Origin: Ruminococcoides sp052118065
GTDB taxonomy: Bacteria; Bacillota; Clostridia; Oscillospirales; Acutalibacteraceae
Direction: 5' to 3'
Assembly (NCBI GenBank): GCA_052118065.1
Contig: JBQKHY010000007.1
Coordinates: forward strand, 1-64,000
Length of the DNA: 64,000 bases
Shown here: positions 17,408 to 26,758 of the stretch, piece after piece
Layout of the letters: each line of letters opens with the position of its first letter
Position numbering within the stretch: the first letter of the stretch is position 1
Notes under the pieces: generated by a model
Databases searched by the model: none
The model's input: only the letters and a program-made list of their open reading frames with translations
What the model was told of the DNA's origin: nothing
Program-made: the position numbers and the translations under genes

Positions 17408-18520
17408 ATGAAAAAAATATTGTTTTTAATTCCAAACCTATCTGTGGGTGGAGCTGAGAAAGTCCTTGTTAATTTAGTTAATAATATGGATAAAAGTAAA
17501 TATGATATTACAGTTCAAGCATTATTTAATGTTGGTGTCAATAGGCAGTTTTTGAATAAAGATATTCATTACAAATACTGTATGAAAAAGCAGTTTAGAG
17601 GCAATAGTCAGGTATTAAAACTATTTTCTCCGAAATTTCTTTTCAAACATTTCGTAAAAGAAAAGTACGATGTTATAATATCTTACCTTGAAGGCCCTAC
17701 TGCTAGAATTGTAAGTGGTTGTAATGACAAAGATACTAAGCTAGTAAGCTGGATTCATTGTAGAATGAGCAATGAAAAAGAGGCTATGGTTGGTTTTAGA
17801 AATTTTGAGGAAGCAAAAAAATGCTACAATAAGTTTGATTATACTGCTTGTGTTTCTAAAATGACTATGGATTATTTTACTAATACTTTTGATTTTAAAA
17901 AGCCTATTGGAGTTATCTATAACACTATTGAAACCAATAAAATTATCGAAAAATCAAATGAAGTAATTGATGATGTTTCCTTTGATAATAATTATATAAA
18001 TATCTGTTCTGTTGGTAAATTAACACAGGTAAAGGGCTTTGATAGATTAGTCCATATACATAAAAAACTGCTTGACAACAATATAAAGAATAGAGTTTAT
18101 ATTCTTGGTATTGGTGAAGAAGAAAATAATTTGAAAAAGTATATTAGTGAAAACAGCCTTGAAGATACATTTATTTTATTAGGTTATAACACTAATCCTT
18201 ATAAATATGTAAAGAATTGTGATTTGTATGTTTGCTCTTCACATAGTGAAGGATTTAGTACATCTGTTACAGAGTCATTAATTGTAGGCACACCTGTTGT
18301 TACAACACTTTGTTCAGGTATGCAAGAAATGCTAGGTTATAACAATGAATATGGCATTGTAACAGAAAATAATGAAGAGGCTCTTTATGAAGGTATCAAA
18401 AAAATGATAACTGAAAAAGGTTTATTAGAACATTACGCTAAACAAGCAAAAGTCAGAGGACAAAGATTTAGTACAGAAAAAACTGTAAAAGCAGTTGAAG
18501 AGATGTTTTTATCTATCTAA
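17408..18520 (+). CDS. GT4-family glycosyltransferase
   Basis: 370 residues, GT-B fold. The N-terminal loop LIPNLSVGGAEKVLVNL (7-23) is the phosphate-contact motif of GT4 enzymes such as EpsD/EpsF. The C-terminal domain has SVGKLTQVKGFDRLV and the EX7E motif EGFSTSVTE, then GTPVVTT. It is a retaining transferase at the cytoplasmic face. GAGG lies 7 nt before the ATG. It is followed after 11 bp by a gene of unknown function. Donor unknown. Confidence 0.9.
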   Translation: MKKILFLIPNLSVGGAEKVLVNLVNNMDKSKYDITVQALFNVGVNRQFLNKDIHYKYCMKKQFRGNSQVLKLFSPKFLFKHFVKEKYDVIISYLEGPTARIVSGCNDKDTKLVSWIHCRMSNEKEAMVGFRNFEEAKKCYNKFDYTACVSKMTMDYFTNTFDFKKPIGVIYNTIETNKIIEKSNEVIDDVSFDNNYINICSVGKLTQVKGFDRLVHIHKKLLDNNIKNRVYILGIGEEENNLKKYISENSLEDTFILLGYNTNPYKYVKNCDLYVCSSHSEGFSTSVTESLIVGTPVVTTLCSGMQEMLGYNNEYGIVTENNEEALYEGIKKMITEKGLLEHYAKQAKVRGQRFSTEKTVKAVEEMFLSI

Positions 18521-18531
18521 TAGGGGGATAT

Positions 18532-19224
18532 ATGAATATACTATTGATGACGGGGACAATAAAACCATTGGTTAATGTAAAACATTGCAATCCAGAAAAA
18601 AGACTTAAAGAATATGTAGATAATATAACAAGATATATTTGTAGTTCTAATTTTGATGTTATTATTTTTGCTGAGAATTCCGGTTATTCATTTGATTATA
18701 AAAAATATGAAGAAATGGCAAAATCAAAAGGTAAAGTTTTTGAATATTTAGATGTGTCAAATGTATCAGATAATTGTAATATGTCAACAGGTGAGGCCTA
18801 CTTAATGAAAGAAGCGTATTTAAAAAGCGCATATTTAAAAAATACAGATAGTTTTTGGAAGGTAACTGGTAGAATATACATAAAAAATATAAATAAGTAT
18901 GTAAATAATGAAAATAACACCAATATGTTTTTATATTCTAAGCAATATGATTCAATTCAAACTTGGTTTTTTAGAGCAAATACTAATGATTTTATGGATT
19001 GTTTTTTAAATGATACTACAATAAATAAGATGTACGATAGTTGTATTGAATATGCGTTTATGGATTGCTTTAGAAGTAATAAAAATATTCATATTGACAG
19101 TTTTAAAACTTATCCAAATGCATTAGGAATTAATTCAAGTGGTGTTCCATATACTTTGTCGCCTTTGAAATATTTATTAAAAAATATAGCTTTGAAATTT
19201 GGGTACTTTAGTGTAAAAAGGTAA
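18532..19224 (+). CDS. Polysaccharide-locus protein of unknown function
   Basis: 230 residues, no membrane segment. I do not recognise a firm family. It starts MNILLMTGTIKPL, has IIFAENSGYSFDY at about 42-54, then a conserved-looking FWKVTGRIYIKN (about 104-115), and ends with a basic tail. The beta-strand start followed by a KVTGR segment resembles small glycosyltransferase-like proteins of capsule loci that lack a DXD motif. The GGGGG ribosome site is strong, and the gene sits between a GT4 and an acetyltransferase in the operon. A sugar-transfer or sugar-modification role is likely but not shown. Confidence 0.7.
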   Translation: MNILLMTGTIKPLVNVKHCNPEKRLKEYVDNITRYICSSNFDVIIFAENSGYSFDYKKYEEMAKSKGKVFEYLDVSNVSDNCNMSTGEAYLMKEAYLKSAYLKNTDSFWKVTGRIYIKNINKYVNNENNTNMFLYSKQYDSIQTWFFRANTNDFMDCFLNDTTINKMYDSCIEYAFMDCFRSNKNIHIDSFKTYPNALGINSSGVPYTLSPLKYLLKNIALKFGYFSVKR

Positions 19225-19244
19225 ATACTGTTGGGGTATATTTT

Positions 19245-19802
19245 ATGTTTATAAAATTAAAATTAAGGGAATTATTGATGCATATAAGAAGTGAGGTTTC
19301 CACAGAAAATCTTGTTAATTTAGGATTAACTGTAGGCGAAAATTTTAGCCGTCAGGAAAAAACTTTGATTGATCAATCACACTGTTGGCTGATTACTATT
19401 GGTGATGATGTTACATTAGCACCTAGGGTTCATATTTTAGCACATGATGCCAGTACAAAAAAGGCATTGGGATATACTAGAATTGGCGTTGTTAATATAG
19501 GAAATAATGTTTTTATCGGAGCATCATCAACTATTTTGCCAGGTGTAAATATAGGAAATAATGTTGTTATCGGTGCAAATTCTGTAGTATCTAGAGATAT
19601 TCCGGATAATTCTGTTGCTATTGGTAATCCGGCAAAAGTAATTTGTACTTATGATGAATTTGTAAGTAGAAAAAAGAAAGAATTAGAGAATAACCCTTGT
19701 TTTGATGAAAATTATACTTTGAGAAATCCTAATATTTCTGAAGATATGAAAAAAGAAATGAAAGAAAAGTTAGAAAAATCAAAAATCGGTTATGTAGTTT
19801 GA
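19245..19802 (+). CDS. Hexapeptide-repeat (LbH) O-acetyltransferase
   Basis: 185 residues. Left-handed beta-helix repeats are visible as IGDDVTLAPRV, IGNNVFIGASSTILPGVNIG and NNVVIGANSVV, followed by the typical SRDIPDNSVAIGNPAKVI closing motif (about 122-144). It resembles maltose/galactoside and NodL-type acetyltransferases, which use acetyl-CoA to acetylate sugar hydroxyls. The C-terminal 45 residues are charged and probably helical. Next gene after 10 bp is a GT2. Probable role is acetylation of the repeat unit or of a nucleotide sugar. Confidence 0.88.
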   Translation: MFIKLKLRELLMHIRSEVSTENLVNLGLTVGENFSRQEKTLIDQSHCWLITIGDDVTLAPRVHILAHDASTKKALGYTRIGVVNIGNNVFIGASSTILPGVNIGNNVVIGANSVVSRDIPDNSVAIGNPAKVICTYDEFVSRKKKELENNPCFDENYTLRNPNISEDMKKEMKEKLEKSKIGYVV

Positions 19803-19812
19803 GTGAATTTAT

Positions 19813-20811
19813 ATGGAATCAAATTTAATTAGTGTTATTGTTCCTGCCTATAATATTGCAGAATTTTTACCAAGATGTTTAGATAGTATATTAAATCAGA
19901 CATACAGTAATTTGGAAGTAATTGTTATTAGCGATGGTTCAACTGATGAAACAAATGATATTATAAAAGAATATGCTGAAAAAGATAGTAGGATAGTTCC
20001 TATTTTTAAGGTAAATTCAGGGGTGTCTGACACAAGAAATAAAGGTCTTGAAATAGCTAAAGGTGATTACATAGGTTTTGTTGACGGTGATGATTATATT
20101 GAACCTAATATGTATGAAATATTATTAAACAATGCTATTGAAAATGACGCTGATATTTCTCATTGTGGCTATCAAATGGTTTTCCCTACAAGAGTTGACT
20201 ATTACTATAATACCGGAAAAAAAGTTATTCAAGATAATAAGAAAGGTATTAGGGATATAATTGTTGGTGATTATGTAGAGCCTGGAATTTGGAATAAATT
20301 ATACAGAAAAAGTATAATAGAAAATGTATTTATGCCTGTTGATATAAAAATTAATGAAGATGTTTTATTTAACTTTTATGCATTTACAAAGTCCCAAAAG
20401 TCTGTGTATGAGGATTTGCCACTATATCACTATATACTTAGAAAAGGCTCAGCAGCTACTTCAAAAGTAAATACAAACAAACTTTATGATCCAATTAAGG
20501 TGAGAAAAGAAATTTTTGAATATTGTTTAAAAAATTATGATAAGGAATTACAGTCCTTATCTTATACAAGTTACCTTAATGTAGTTATATCTTTGTATAG
20601 AACAATAAAAAACAATAAACTTAAAGATGAAAAAAGCAATGCTAAAAAATATAAAAATGATATAAAACAGATTAAAGAGAGATTACCTTTATCAAAGAGA
20701 ACTAAGGTAGAGAAAATGTTGTTTTTACATTTTACATCTTTACATATGTTTATATACAAGGTATATGATAAGTTTATTTCAAAGAATTCAAATAAATATG
20801 AGGTTAAATGA
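19813..20811 (+). CDS. GT2-family glycosyltransferase
   Basis: 332 residues. ISVIVPAYNIAEFLPRCLDS, VISDGSTDETN, and DGDD at 91-94 as the metal site. The tail after about residue 250 is very lysine-rich and ends in an amphipathic stretch, suggesting membrane association. It overlaps the next GT2 by four bases (ATGA), so the pair is translationally coupled. Substrate unknown. Confidence 0.88.
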   Translation: MESNLISVIVPAYNIAEFLPRCLDSILNQTYSNLEVIVISDGSTDETNDIIKEYAEKDSRIVPIFKVNSGVSDTRNKGLEIAKGDYIGFVDGDDYIEPNMYEILLNNAIENDADISHCGYQMVFPTRVDYYYNTGKKVIQDNKKGIRDIIVGDYVEPGIWNKLYRKSIIENVFMPVDIKINEDVLFNFYAFTKSQKSVYEDLPLYHYILRKGSAATSKVNTNKLYDPIKVRKEIFEYCLKNYDKELQSLSYTSYLNVVISLYRTIKNNKLKDEKSNAKKYKNDIKQIKERLPLSKRTKVEKMLFLHFTSLHMFIYKVYDKFISKNSNKYEVK

Positions 20812-21785
20812 TTATGCAACCACTAATTAGTGTTATAGTACCGATTTATAGTGTAGAAGATTACCTTAATAGGTGTGTAGATAGCATTATAAATCAAACA
20901 TATAAAAATTTAGAAATCATATTAGTTGATGACGGTTCACCGGATAATTGTCCTAAAATGTGTGATGATTATGTAAAAAAAGATAGCAGAATTAAGGTTG
21001 TACATAAAGAGAACGGTGGACTTTCTGATGCCAGAAATGCTGGTATGAAAGTTGCTACCGGTGAGTATGTTAGTTTTATAGATAGTGATGATTGGATTGA
21101 TTTGGAAACTTTTTCACTTTCTATGGCAAAAATTAAAGAATGTAATGCTCAAATTGTTGCATTTAATATTATTAATGTTAGTGATAAACCATTCATTCCT
21201 AATTTATCAAATAAGTATGAGGTTGTTGATTCTCAAACAGCTATAGAGAATACTATTGATGATATTAATATAAAAACTGTAGTGTGGAATAAGATTTATA
21301 AAAGAAGTGTTTTGCAGGGACTGAAATTTAGAAAAGATAAAATAAATGAAGATGAGTTTTTTACTTTTTATGCACTATCGAAAGCAAAAAAAATAGTATA
21401 TTTATACAGACAATGTTATTATTATTATCAACGGTCTGGTAGTATAATGGGTACTTACAATTTAAAAAGATTAGATATGCTGGACGGTGTAAAGGAAAGA
21501 ATGGACTTTGTTAAAGTTAACTATCCTGAAATTTTTGTAAAGGCTAAGTTATCATTATGTTCTTGTTGTATTTATCAATATCAAATGTTATTAAAAAACA
21601 AGAATGTTAATAAAGATAATTATGGAAAAAATAAGGTAAAAGAAATTCGTAATTCTGTGAAAGTTTTACCATCAGAAATAAAAGATAAAAGATTATTAGA
21701 TAGATTTATTTTTAAAATATCTAATTTTTCTTTTGGTTTAGAATTAGTTTGCAGAATAAGAAATTGGTTAAAAGTTGGGATATAA
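20808..21785 (+). CDS. GT2-family glycosyltransferase
   Basis: 325 residues with the motif set LISVIVPIYSVEDYLNRC, ILVDDGSPDNCP, HKENGGLSDARNAGM and DSDD (92-95). It is very similar in layout to 15498 and 22804. ATG 20808 overlaps the previous stop; ATG 20814 two codons in is an alternative. Sugar and linkage are not predictable. Confidence 0.88.
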   Translation: MIMQPLISVIVPIYSVEDYLNRCVDSIINQTYKNLEIILVDDGSPDNCPKMCDDYVKKDSRIKVVHKENGGLSDARNAGMKVATGEYVSFIDSDDWIDLETFSLSMAKIKECNAQIVAFNIINVSDKPFIPNLSNKYEVVDSQTAIENTIDDINIKTVVWNKIYKRSVLQGLKFRKDKINEDEFFTFYALSKAKKIVYLYRQCYYYYQRSGSIMGTYNLKRLDMLDGVKERMDFVKVNYPEIFVKAKLSLCSCCIYQYQMLLKNKNVNKDNYGKNKVKEIRNSVKVLPSEIKDKRLLDRFIFKISNFSFGLELVCRIRNWLKVGI

Positions 21786-21795
21786 GGTGATATAA

Positions 21796-22761
21796 TTGAG
21801 AATTGCAACTATATTAAAAAATAGGGTAACTTCACCTTTGAAAGTAATGTTTCAAGAAATTAAAAATGGACAATTTAAGATAGGTATAACAAGATTTTTA
21901 GTTTCAGTTTTTAGGGGTACAAAAATATCATATTTTTTAAGTCAAAAAATTCATAATATGATAATGAAAATATTAGAAAAAGATTTTTTATATATACTAG
22001 ATAAATATCGTGATTATTCGGTAAAATGTGAATATGATGCTAACTCACCTGTTTGGGTGTGCTGGATGCAAGGATATGACAATGCACCGATTATTGTTAA
22101 AAAGTGTATTGATAGTATTAAGAATTCTACTAATCATCTGGTAAATATAATTACAAAAGATAATATAGATTCATTTATTCATTTACCAGATTATATAATG
22201 GAAAAATACAATAAACAAATAATTACAAATGCTCAGTTTTCTGATATACTTAGAATGTGTTTGCTAAGTCAATATGGTGGCATTTGGATTGATGCGACTA
22301 TTTTTATTCCTGAAAAACTACCTGAGGAAATTTTTCAATATCAATTCTATACATGCAAACGAAAGCCTCAAAAAAGTGGATATGTTTCAAATTATATGTG
22401 GACATCATTTTTAAATGGTTGTCAGAAAAATTGCATTGTACAAAAAGCAGTAAATGATCTATTTCTTGCTTATTGGGAAAAGTATGATTACTTAATTGAT
22501 TATTTATTAGTGGATTATTTTATGATGTTAGTGTATAGAAATCTTCCAAAAGCAAAGGATCTTATTGATAGTGTACCCTTTAATAATTTATTGGTTGAGG
22601 AATTGCAAAATAGAATGTCAATGTCATTTAACAAAGAAGATTATGATAATTTATTATATAATAGTGATACATATCTTTTTAAATTGTCTTGGAGGATGAA
22701 TTTTGAAAAAGAAACTGATGATGGCAATACAACATATTTTGCTCAATTTTTAGAATTGTAA
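21796..22761 (+). CDS. Capsular polysaccharide synthesis glycosyltransferase (GT32-like)
   Basis: 321 residues. The region VWVCWMQGYDNAPIIVKKCI, then AQFSDILRMCLLSQYGGIWIDATIF (about 146-171), is the hallmark of the Caps_synth/GT32-like family. The aspartates in SDILR and WIDAT act in sugar-nucleotide and metal binding. The start is TTG 21796 with AAGGTG six bases upstream; no ATG fits nearby. It sits between two GT2 genes in the operon. Members transfer hexoses in capsule and LPS assembly. Confidence 0.85.
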   Translation: MRIATILKNRVTSPLKVMFQEIKNGQFKIGITRFLVSVFRGTKISYFLSQKIHNMIMKILEKDFLYILDKYRDYSVKCEYDANSPVWVCWMQGYDNAPIIVKKCIDSIKNSTNHLVNIITKDNIDSFIHLPDYIMEKYNKQIITNAQFSDILRMCLLSQYGGIWIDATIFIPEKLPEEIFQYQFYTCKRKPQKSGYVSNYMWTSFLNGCQKNCIVQKAVNDLFLAYWEKYDYLIDYLLVDYFMMLVYRNLPKAKDLIDSVPFNNLLVEELQNRMSMSFNKEDYDNLLYNSDTYLFKLSWRMNFEKETDDGNTTYFAQFLEL

Positions 22762-22803
22762 TATGTTTAATAATTAGCTGAATGGTAAAATAAGGGGAAT
22801 GGT

Positions 22804-23781
22804 ATGGCTTTAGTTAGTGTTATAGTTCCGGTATATAAGGTGGAACAAGTGGTTAAAAATTGCATAGAAAGTATATTAAATCAAACCTTTACTGACTTTG
22901 AACTTATTTTAGTTGATGATGGTTCACCGGATAATTCCGGTAAGATATGTGATGAATATGCAAAAAAAGATGACAGAGTAATTGTAATACATAAAGAAAA
23001 TGGTGGTGTATCATCAGCTAGAAATGTTGGTATTGATAGAGCAAAAGGAAAGTATATCTGCTTTGTTGATAGTGATGATTATGTTGAAGTATCCTATTTA
23101 CAAGAATTAGTTGGACAAATGAATGATGAAGTAAAATTTGCTTTCTGCTGTTACTACAAAGTTACTGAAAGAGGAGAACAAAATAAAGTAATAATACCTA
23201 ATAAAACAGATTATTTCTTAATAGATAAGAGTGATATTTTTTCTATTAATAATTGTGTTGTTATGTCTCAACCGTGGAACAAAATTTTTCTCAGAGAAAT
23301 TATTTGTGATAATAATTTGAAAATGGATGAAAGTTTATCTCTTGGTGAAGATATGTTATTTGTTTTTGAGTATCTTTCTAAGATTATAGATAGTAAATTT
23401 GCAGTGGTAAACAAACCTCTTTATGATTATTCTTCATTTGGAGAAGAATCTTTATTGTTGAAATATAGAGATAATTTGCTAGATAGTACAGTATATTTTA
23501 ATTATAAAATGGAAGAATTAGTGCTAAAATTAAATCTTCCTAAAAAGGAAATAGATAGTTTTTATAATTCTTGCTTTTTTAGAATGGAAAATGTTTTAAG
23601 AAATACTTTAAAATCTAATTTAAATATTACTAAAAAGATTAAAATAAATAATAAAATTATGAAGAAAAAAGACTTCAGATATTTTCTTGAAAAATTTAAT
23701 GGTAATATGAATGGATTGTACAAAAAATGTTATAAAAAAGGAAATTATTTACTTATTTATATACTTGAAAAAATTCATTAA
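22804..23781 (+). CDS. GT2-family glycosyltransferase
   Basis: 325 residues. LVSVIVPVYKVEQVVKNC, ILVDDGSPDNSG, HKENGGVSSARNVGI and DSDD (89-92) are canonical. The C-terminal 80 residues are lysine- and asparagine-rich. The gap of 42 bp before it is one of the larger ones in the operon, with GGGGAA as ribosome site. It is a paralogue of 15498 and 20808. Substrate unknown. Confidence 0.88.
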   Translation: MALVSVIVPVYKVEQVVKNCIESILNQTFTDFELILVDDGSPDNSGKICDEYAKKDDRVIVIHKENGGVSSARNVGIDRAKGKYICFVDSDDYVEVSYLQELVGQMNDEVKFAFCCYYKVTERGEQNKVIIPNKTDYFLIDKSDIFSINNCVVMSQPWNKIFLREIICDNNLKMDESLSLGEDMLFVFEYLSKIIDSKFAVVNKPLYDYSSFGEESLLLKYRDNLLDSTVYFNYKMEELVLKLNLPKKEIDSFYNSCFFRMENVLRNTLKSNLNITKKIKINNKIMKKKDFRYFLEKFNGNMNGLYKKCYKKGNYLLIYILEKIH

Positions 23782-23792
23782 AAGGTGTAAAA

Positions 23793-24350
23793 ATGATACA
23801 AACAAAGGAAGATTTAAAAAGATATATTCTTGAAGATAATGGATATTTAAATGACATTAGAGACAAGAAAACTAGTTTTTTTATGAGATTAGTTCATGAT
23901 GAAGAATATATGATCTGTAAGTATTTGAAATATCTAAGAAAACAAGAATACTATATAAATACTTCAAAAGGAAACAAGATTAAGGAGCTTTTAGCTCTGT
24001 TATATGAAAGGAAAAAGCATAACTTAGGAAATAAATTAGGTTTTTATATAGGACCAAATTGTTTTGACAGTGGTCTAACAATATATCACCACGGTTCTAT
24101 AATTGTAAATCCAAATGCAAAAATTGGGAAAAATTGCAAACTACATGGTAATAATTGCATAGGAAATAAAGGAAATTCAAACGAAACACCTGTTATTGGA
24201 GATAATGCAGATTTGGGTTTCGGTTCAGTTGTTATCGGAAATGTTAGAATTGCAAATAATGTAACAGTTGGTGCAAATGCCGTAGTCACAAAATCTTTTG
24301 ATGAAGATGGTAGCGTTATAGTAGGTGTTCCTGCAAAGAGGCGAAAATAA
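23793..24350 (+). CDS. Serine-acetyltransferase-like hexapeptide protein
   Basis: 185 residues. A helical N-terminal half (1-85) is followed by left-handed beta-helix turns: NPNAKIGKNCKLHGNNCIGN, IGDNADLGFGSVVIG and NVTVGANAVVTKSF. It closes with VIVGVPAKR. The YHHGSIIV stretch places a histidine where CysE-type enzymes have the catalytic one. In glycan loci such proteins acetylate sugars or amino sugars; a role in serine/cysteine metabolism is less likely here. AAAGGTG precedes the ATG. Confidence 0.83.
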   Translation: MIQTKEDLKRYILEDNGYLNDIRDKKTSFFMRLVHDEEYMICKYLKYLRKQEYYINTSKGNKIKELLALLYERKKHNLGNKLGFYIGPNCFDSGLTIYHHGSIIVNPNAKIGKNCKLHGNNCIGNKGNSNETPVIGDNADLGFGSVVIGNVRIANNVTVGANAVVTKSFDEDGSVIVGVPAKRRK

Positions 24351-24367
24351 GTATTATAGGTGAGATA

Positions 24368-25174
24368 ATGAATAAGTTCAAATTATTGTATTCAAAATTA
24401 ATTAATAAATTATTTTTGATTAAAAAATACAGAAAAAGTTATAGTGACTATTATCTAAAAAATAGAAAAATAATTTATTCATTTTTAAGAGAAAAAAGAA
24501 TAACTAACATAAAACCGGTACATAAAGAAATATGGAAATTGTGGTATAACACAAGTTATTATATTGGTAAATATAATGGCAAAAGTATTTTTATAAAAGT
24601 AATGGGAAATCTTCTAAAAGATTGTTTTGATAACGAGATTTTAGTTAATAAATATATAGACGATAATTCTAAATGGCTAAAGAATAGAAAACCGGAGTTG
24701 TTATTCGGTTTAAACCTTGATAATTTATATATTTTGGTGTATGAAAATATTGATATGAAAGATATAAAATTATCTCAAAGTGTTGAAAATGATATAAAAA
24801 TAGCTATGGAAGAATTTAGTAGAATAGGTATCTTACATACTGATTTTGGATTGACTAATATTGCTAGTTTTGAAAATAAAACATTATTCATAGGTTATGG
24901 TACATCGCTTTGTCCTGATAGCAATATGATAAGAATTAGAAATGACGCTAATTATAATCACTTAAGTAAACTGTCTAAAGAAGCAAGAGAAATATGTAAT
25001 GATGCAGACTTTTATTATGATGATGCTACTCATATTGATGTTGATATGTCTGAAAATGACAATATTAATTTTTTGGTAGGTAAAGATGATTGTTATTACG
25101 CTAAGTTAGGAACAATTATAAATCAATATAAATTGGAATATAACGGAGATGTGTACTTGTTAGTTAAGGTTTAA
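24368..25174 (+). CDS. Kinase-fold protein of a polysaccharide locus (LPS-kinase-like)
   Basis: 268 residues. It resembles the small protein-kinase-fold sugar kinases of LPS/capsule loci (WaaP/WaaY/Kdo-kinase style). SIFIKVMGN (about 72-80) would be the beta3 lysine strand, ILVYENID the hinge, and LHTDFGLTNIA (about 156-166) the catalytic loop with its Asp and Asn. The metal-binding strand, normally IDFG, reads FIGYGTS, so the Mg-binding aspartate is replaced by glycine. It could be inactive as a kinase or use another metal ligand. GGTGAG precedes the ATG; the flippase gene follows. Confidence 0.6.
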   Translation: MNKFKLLYSKLINKLFLIKKYRKSYSDYYLKNRKIIYSFLREKRITNIKPVHKEIWKLWYNTSYYIGKYNGKSIFIKVMGNLLKDCFDNEILVNKYIDDNSKWLKNRKPELLFGLNLDNLYILVYENIDMKDIKLSQSVENDIKIAMEEFSRIGILHTDFGLTNIASFENKTLFIGYGTSLCPDSNMIRIRNDANYNHLSKLSKEAREICNDADFYYDDATHIDVDMSENDNINFLVGKDDCYYAKLGTIINQYKLEYNGDVYLLVKV

Positions 25175-25209
25175 CTTTTACAAATATTCCAAATATTACG
25201 AGGTGAAAT

Positions 25210-26757
25210 ATGAAAAAAAGTCAACTTAGAATTGGTGTGTTGCTAAGTTATATTAATTTGGGTTTAGGAAATTTAATACCTATTTTTTATACACCGGTAA
25301 TGCTTTCCTTACTTGGACAAAGTGAGTATGGGTTATACAAATTAGCTAGTAGTTTTACAAGTTACTTAACACTTATATCATTTGGTTTAGGTTCAGCTAT
25401 TACTAGATATTTGATAAAATCAAGAGAAGAAGAAGGCAAAGAGGCAGAACAGAAAATACTCGGATTGTTCACTAGAATATTTCAAGTTATTTCTCTGTTA
25501 GCGTTGGTAGTAGGTATAGGTTTAACATTTTCAATTGATTTATTCTATTCAAATTCTCTTAATTCCAGCGAATTATTTAGAATGAAAATTTTAGTAGCTA
25601 TAATTGTATGTAATACTGCTCTTAGTTTTTTGATGACCCCACAGGTTTCTGTTGTTACGGCTCATGAAAAATTTGTATTCTTACAATTAATGAATATCCT
25701 ATCAACTTGTGTTATGCCTATTCTTAACCTTGTTGTACTTTTTTTTGGATTTGCATCTATCGGTATGACTGTGTCAAGTTTAGTATTAAATTTGATAATA
25801 AGAATTTGTTATTACCTTTATATGAGAAAGTCAATAGGATTAAAAGCTGATTACAAAAATCCACCTAAACATTTGCTTAAAGAAATTCTTGTATTTTCAT
25901 TTTGGATTTTTCTAGCTAATGTTGTAAATCAGCTATATAATGCGACTGATGTTGTTATGATTGGTGCAGTACCGGCACTTGCTACTGTTGGTGTTGCAGT
26001 TTATAATGTTGGTGGTGTGTTTAATGGTATTGTTTTTTCCGCAGCTCAGGGTATATCATCTATATTAACTCCAAAAGTTAATAAAATGGTGTTTAATGAT
26101 GCCAGTAACACAGAGCTTACTTCATTGGCAATAAAGACAGGTCGTTTGCAATGTTATATTGTTACACTTATCATTACAGGATTTATTGCCTTTGGTCAAC
26201 CTTTTATTGCTTGGTACACAGGTGGTTCAGGTGATAACTATGCAGATGCTTATTGGGTAGCTATATTGATGATGGTTCCTAATATGATTCCACTTGTTCA
26301 AAGTGTTTGTTTGTCAATAATTGTTGCAAAAAATAAACATAAATTTAGATCTCTTGTTTATTTAGGAATTGCAATTGTAAATGTAATAGGTACATGGATA
26401 CTTATGCACATTATGGGAGTTATCGGTGCAGCATTGATGACAGGTATTGCACTTGTTCTAGGTCAGGGCTTTGTGATGAACTGGTATTATTGGAAGAAAA
26501 TAAAATTAGAAATTCCTAGATTTTGGAAAGAAGTGGCTAAGATATATATTATTCCAATAATTATGTGTGCACTAGTATTATTATCTTCCATATTTATAGA
26601 TTATAATAATATTATAATACTTGTAGTTGGAATAATTGTTTATACATTAGTTTATGTTTTAGTAAACTGGTTCTTTGTTATGAATGATTATGAAAAGAGT
26701 ATTTTTAAAGATCCGGTAATGAAGGTGTTAAATAAGTTTAGAAAGAAGAAGGCTTAA
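25210..26757 (+). CDS. Wzx-type polysaccharide flippase (MATE/MOP superfamily)
   Basis: 515 residues with 12-14 hydrophobic segments. The N-terminus NLGLGNLIPIFYTPVMLSLLGQSEYGLYKLA is the usual start of the Polysacc_synt family, including the SEYGLY loop. The protein moves undecaprenyl-linked repeat units across the membrane before polymerisation by Wzy. GAGGTG lies 4 nt before the ATG. One base separates its stop from the next start. Together with the priming transferase and polymerase it makes the locus a Wzy-dependent pathway. Confidence 0.93.
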   Translation: MKKSQLRIGVLLSYINLGLGNLIPIFYTPVMLSLLGQSEYGLYKLASSFTSYLTLISFGLGSAITRYLIKSREEEGKEAEQKILGLFTRIFQVISLLALVVGIGLTFSIDLFYSNSLNSSELFRMKILVAIIVCNTALSFLMTPQVSVVTAHEKFVFLQLMNILSTCVMPILNLVVLFFGFASIGMTVSSLVLNLIIRICYYLYMRKSIGLKADYKNPPKHLLKEILVFSFWIFLANVVNQLYNATDVVMIGAVPALATVGVAVYNVGGVFNGIVFSAAQGISSILTPKVNKMVFNDASNTELTSLAIKTGRLQCYIVTLIITGFIAFGQPFIAWYTGGSGDNYADAYWVAILMMVPNMIPLVQSVCLSIIVAKNKHKFRSLVYLGIAIVNVIGTWILMHIMGVIGAALMTGIALVLGQGFVMNWYYWKKIKLEIPRFWKEVAKIYIIPIIMCALVLLSSIFIDYNNIIILVVGIIVYTLVYVLVNWFFVMNDYEKSIFKDPVMKVLNKFRKKKA

Positions 26758-26758
26758 T

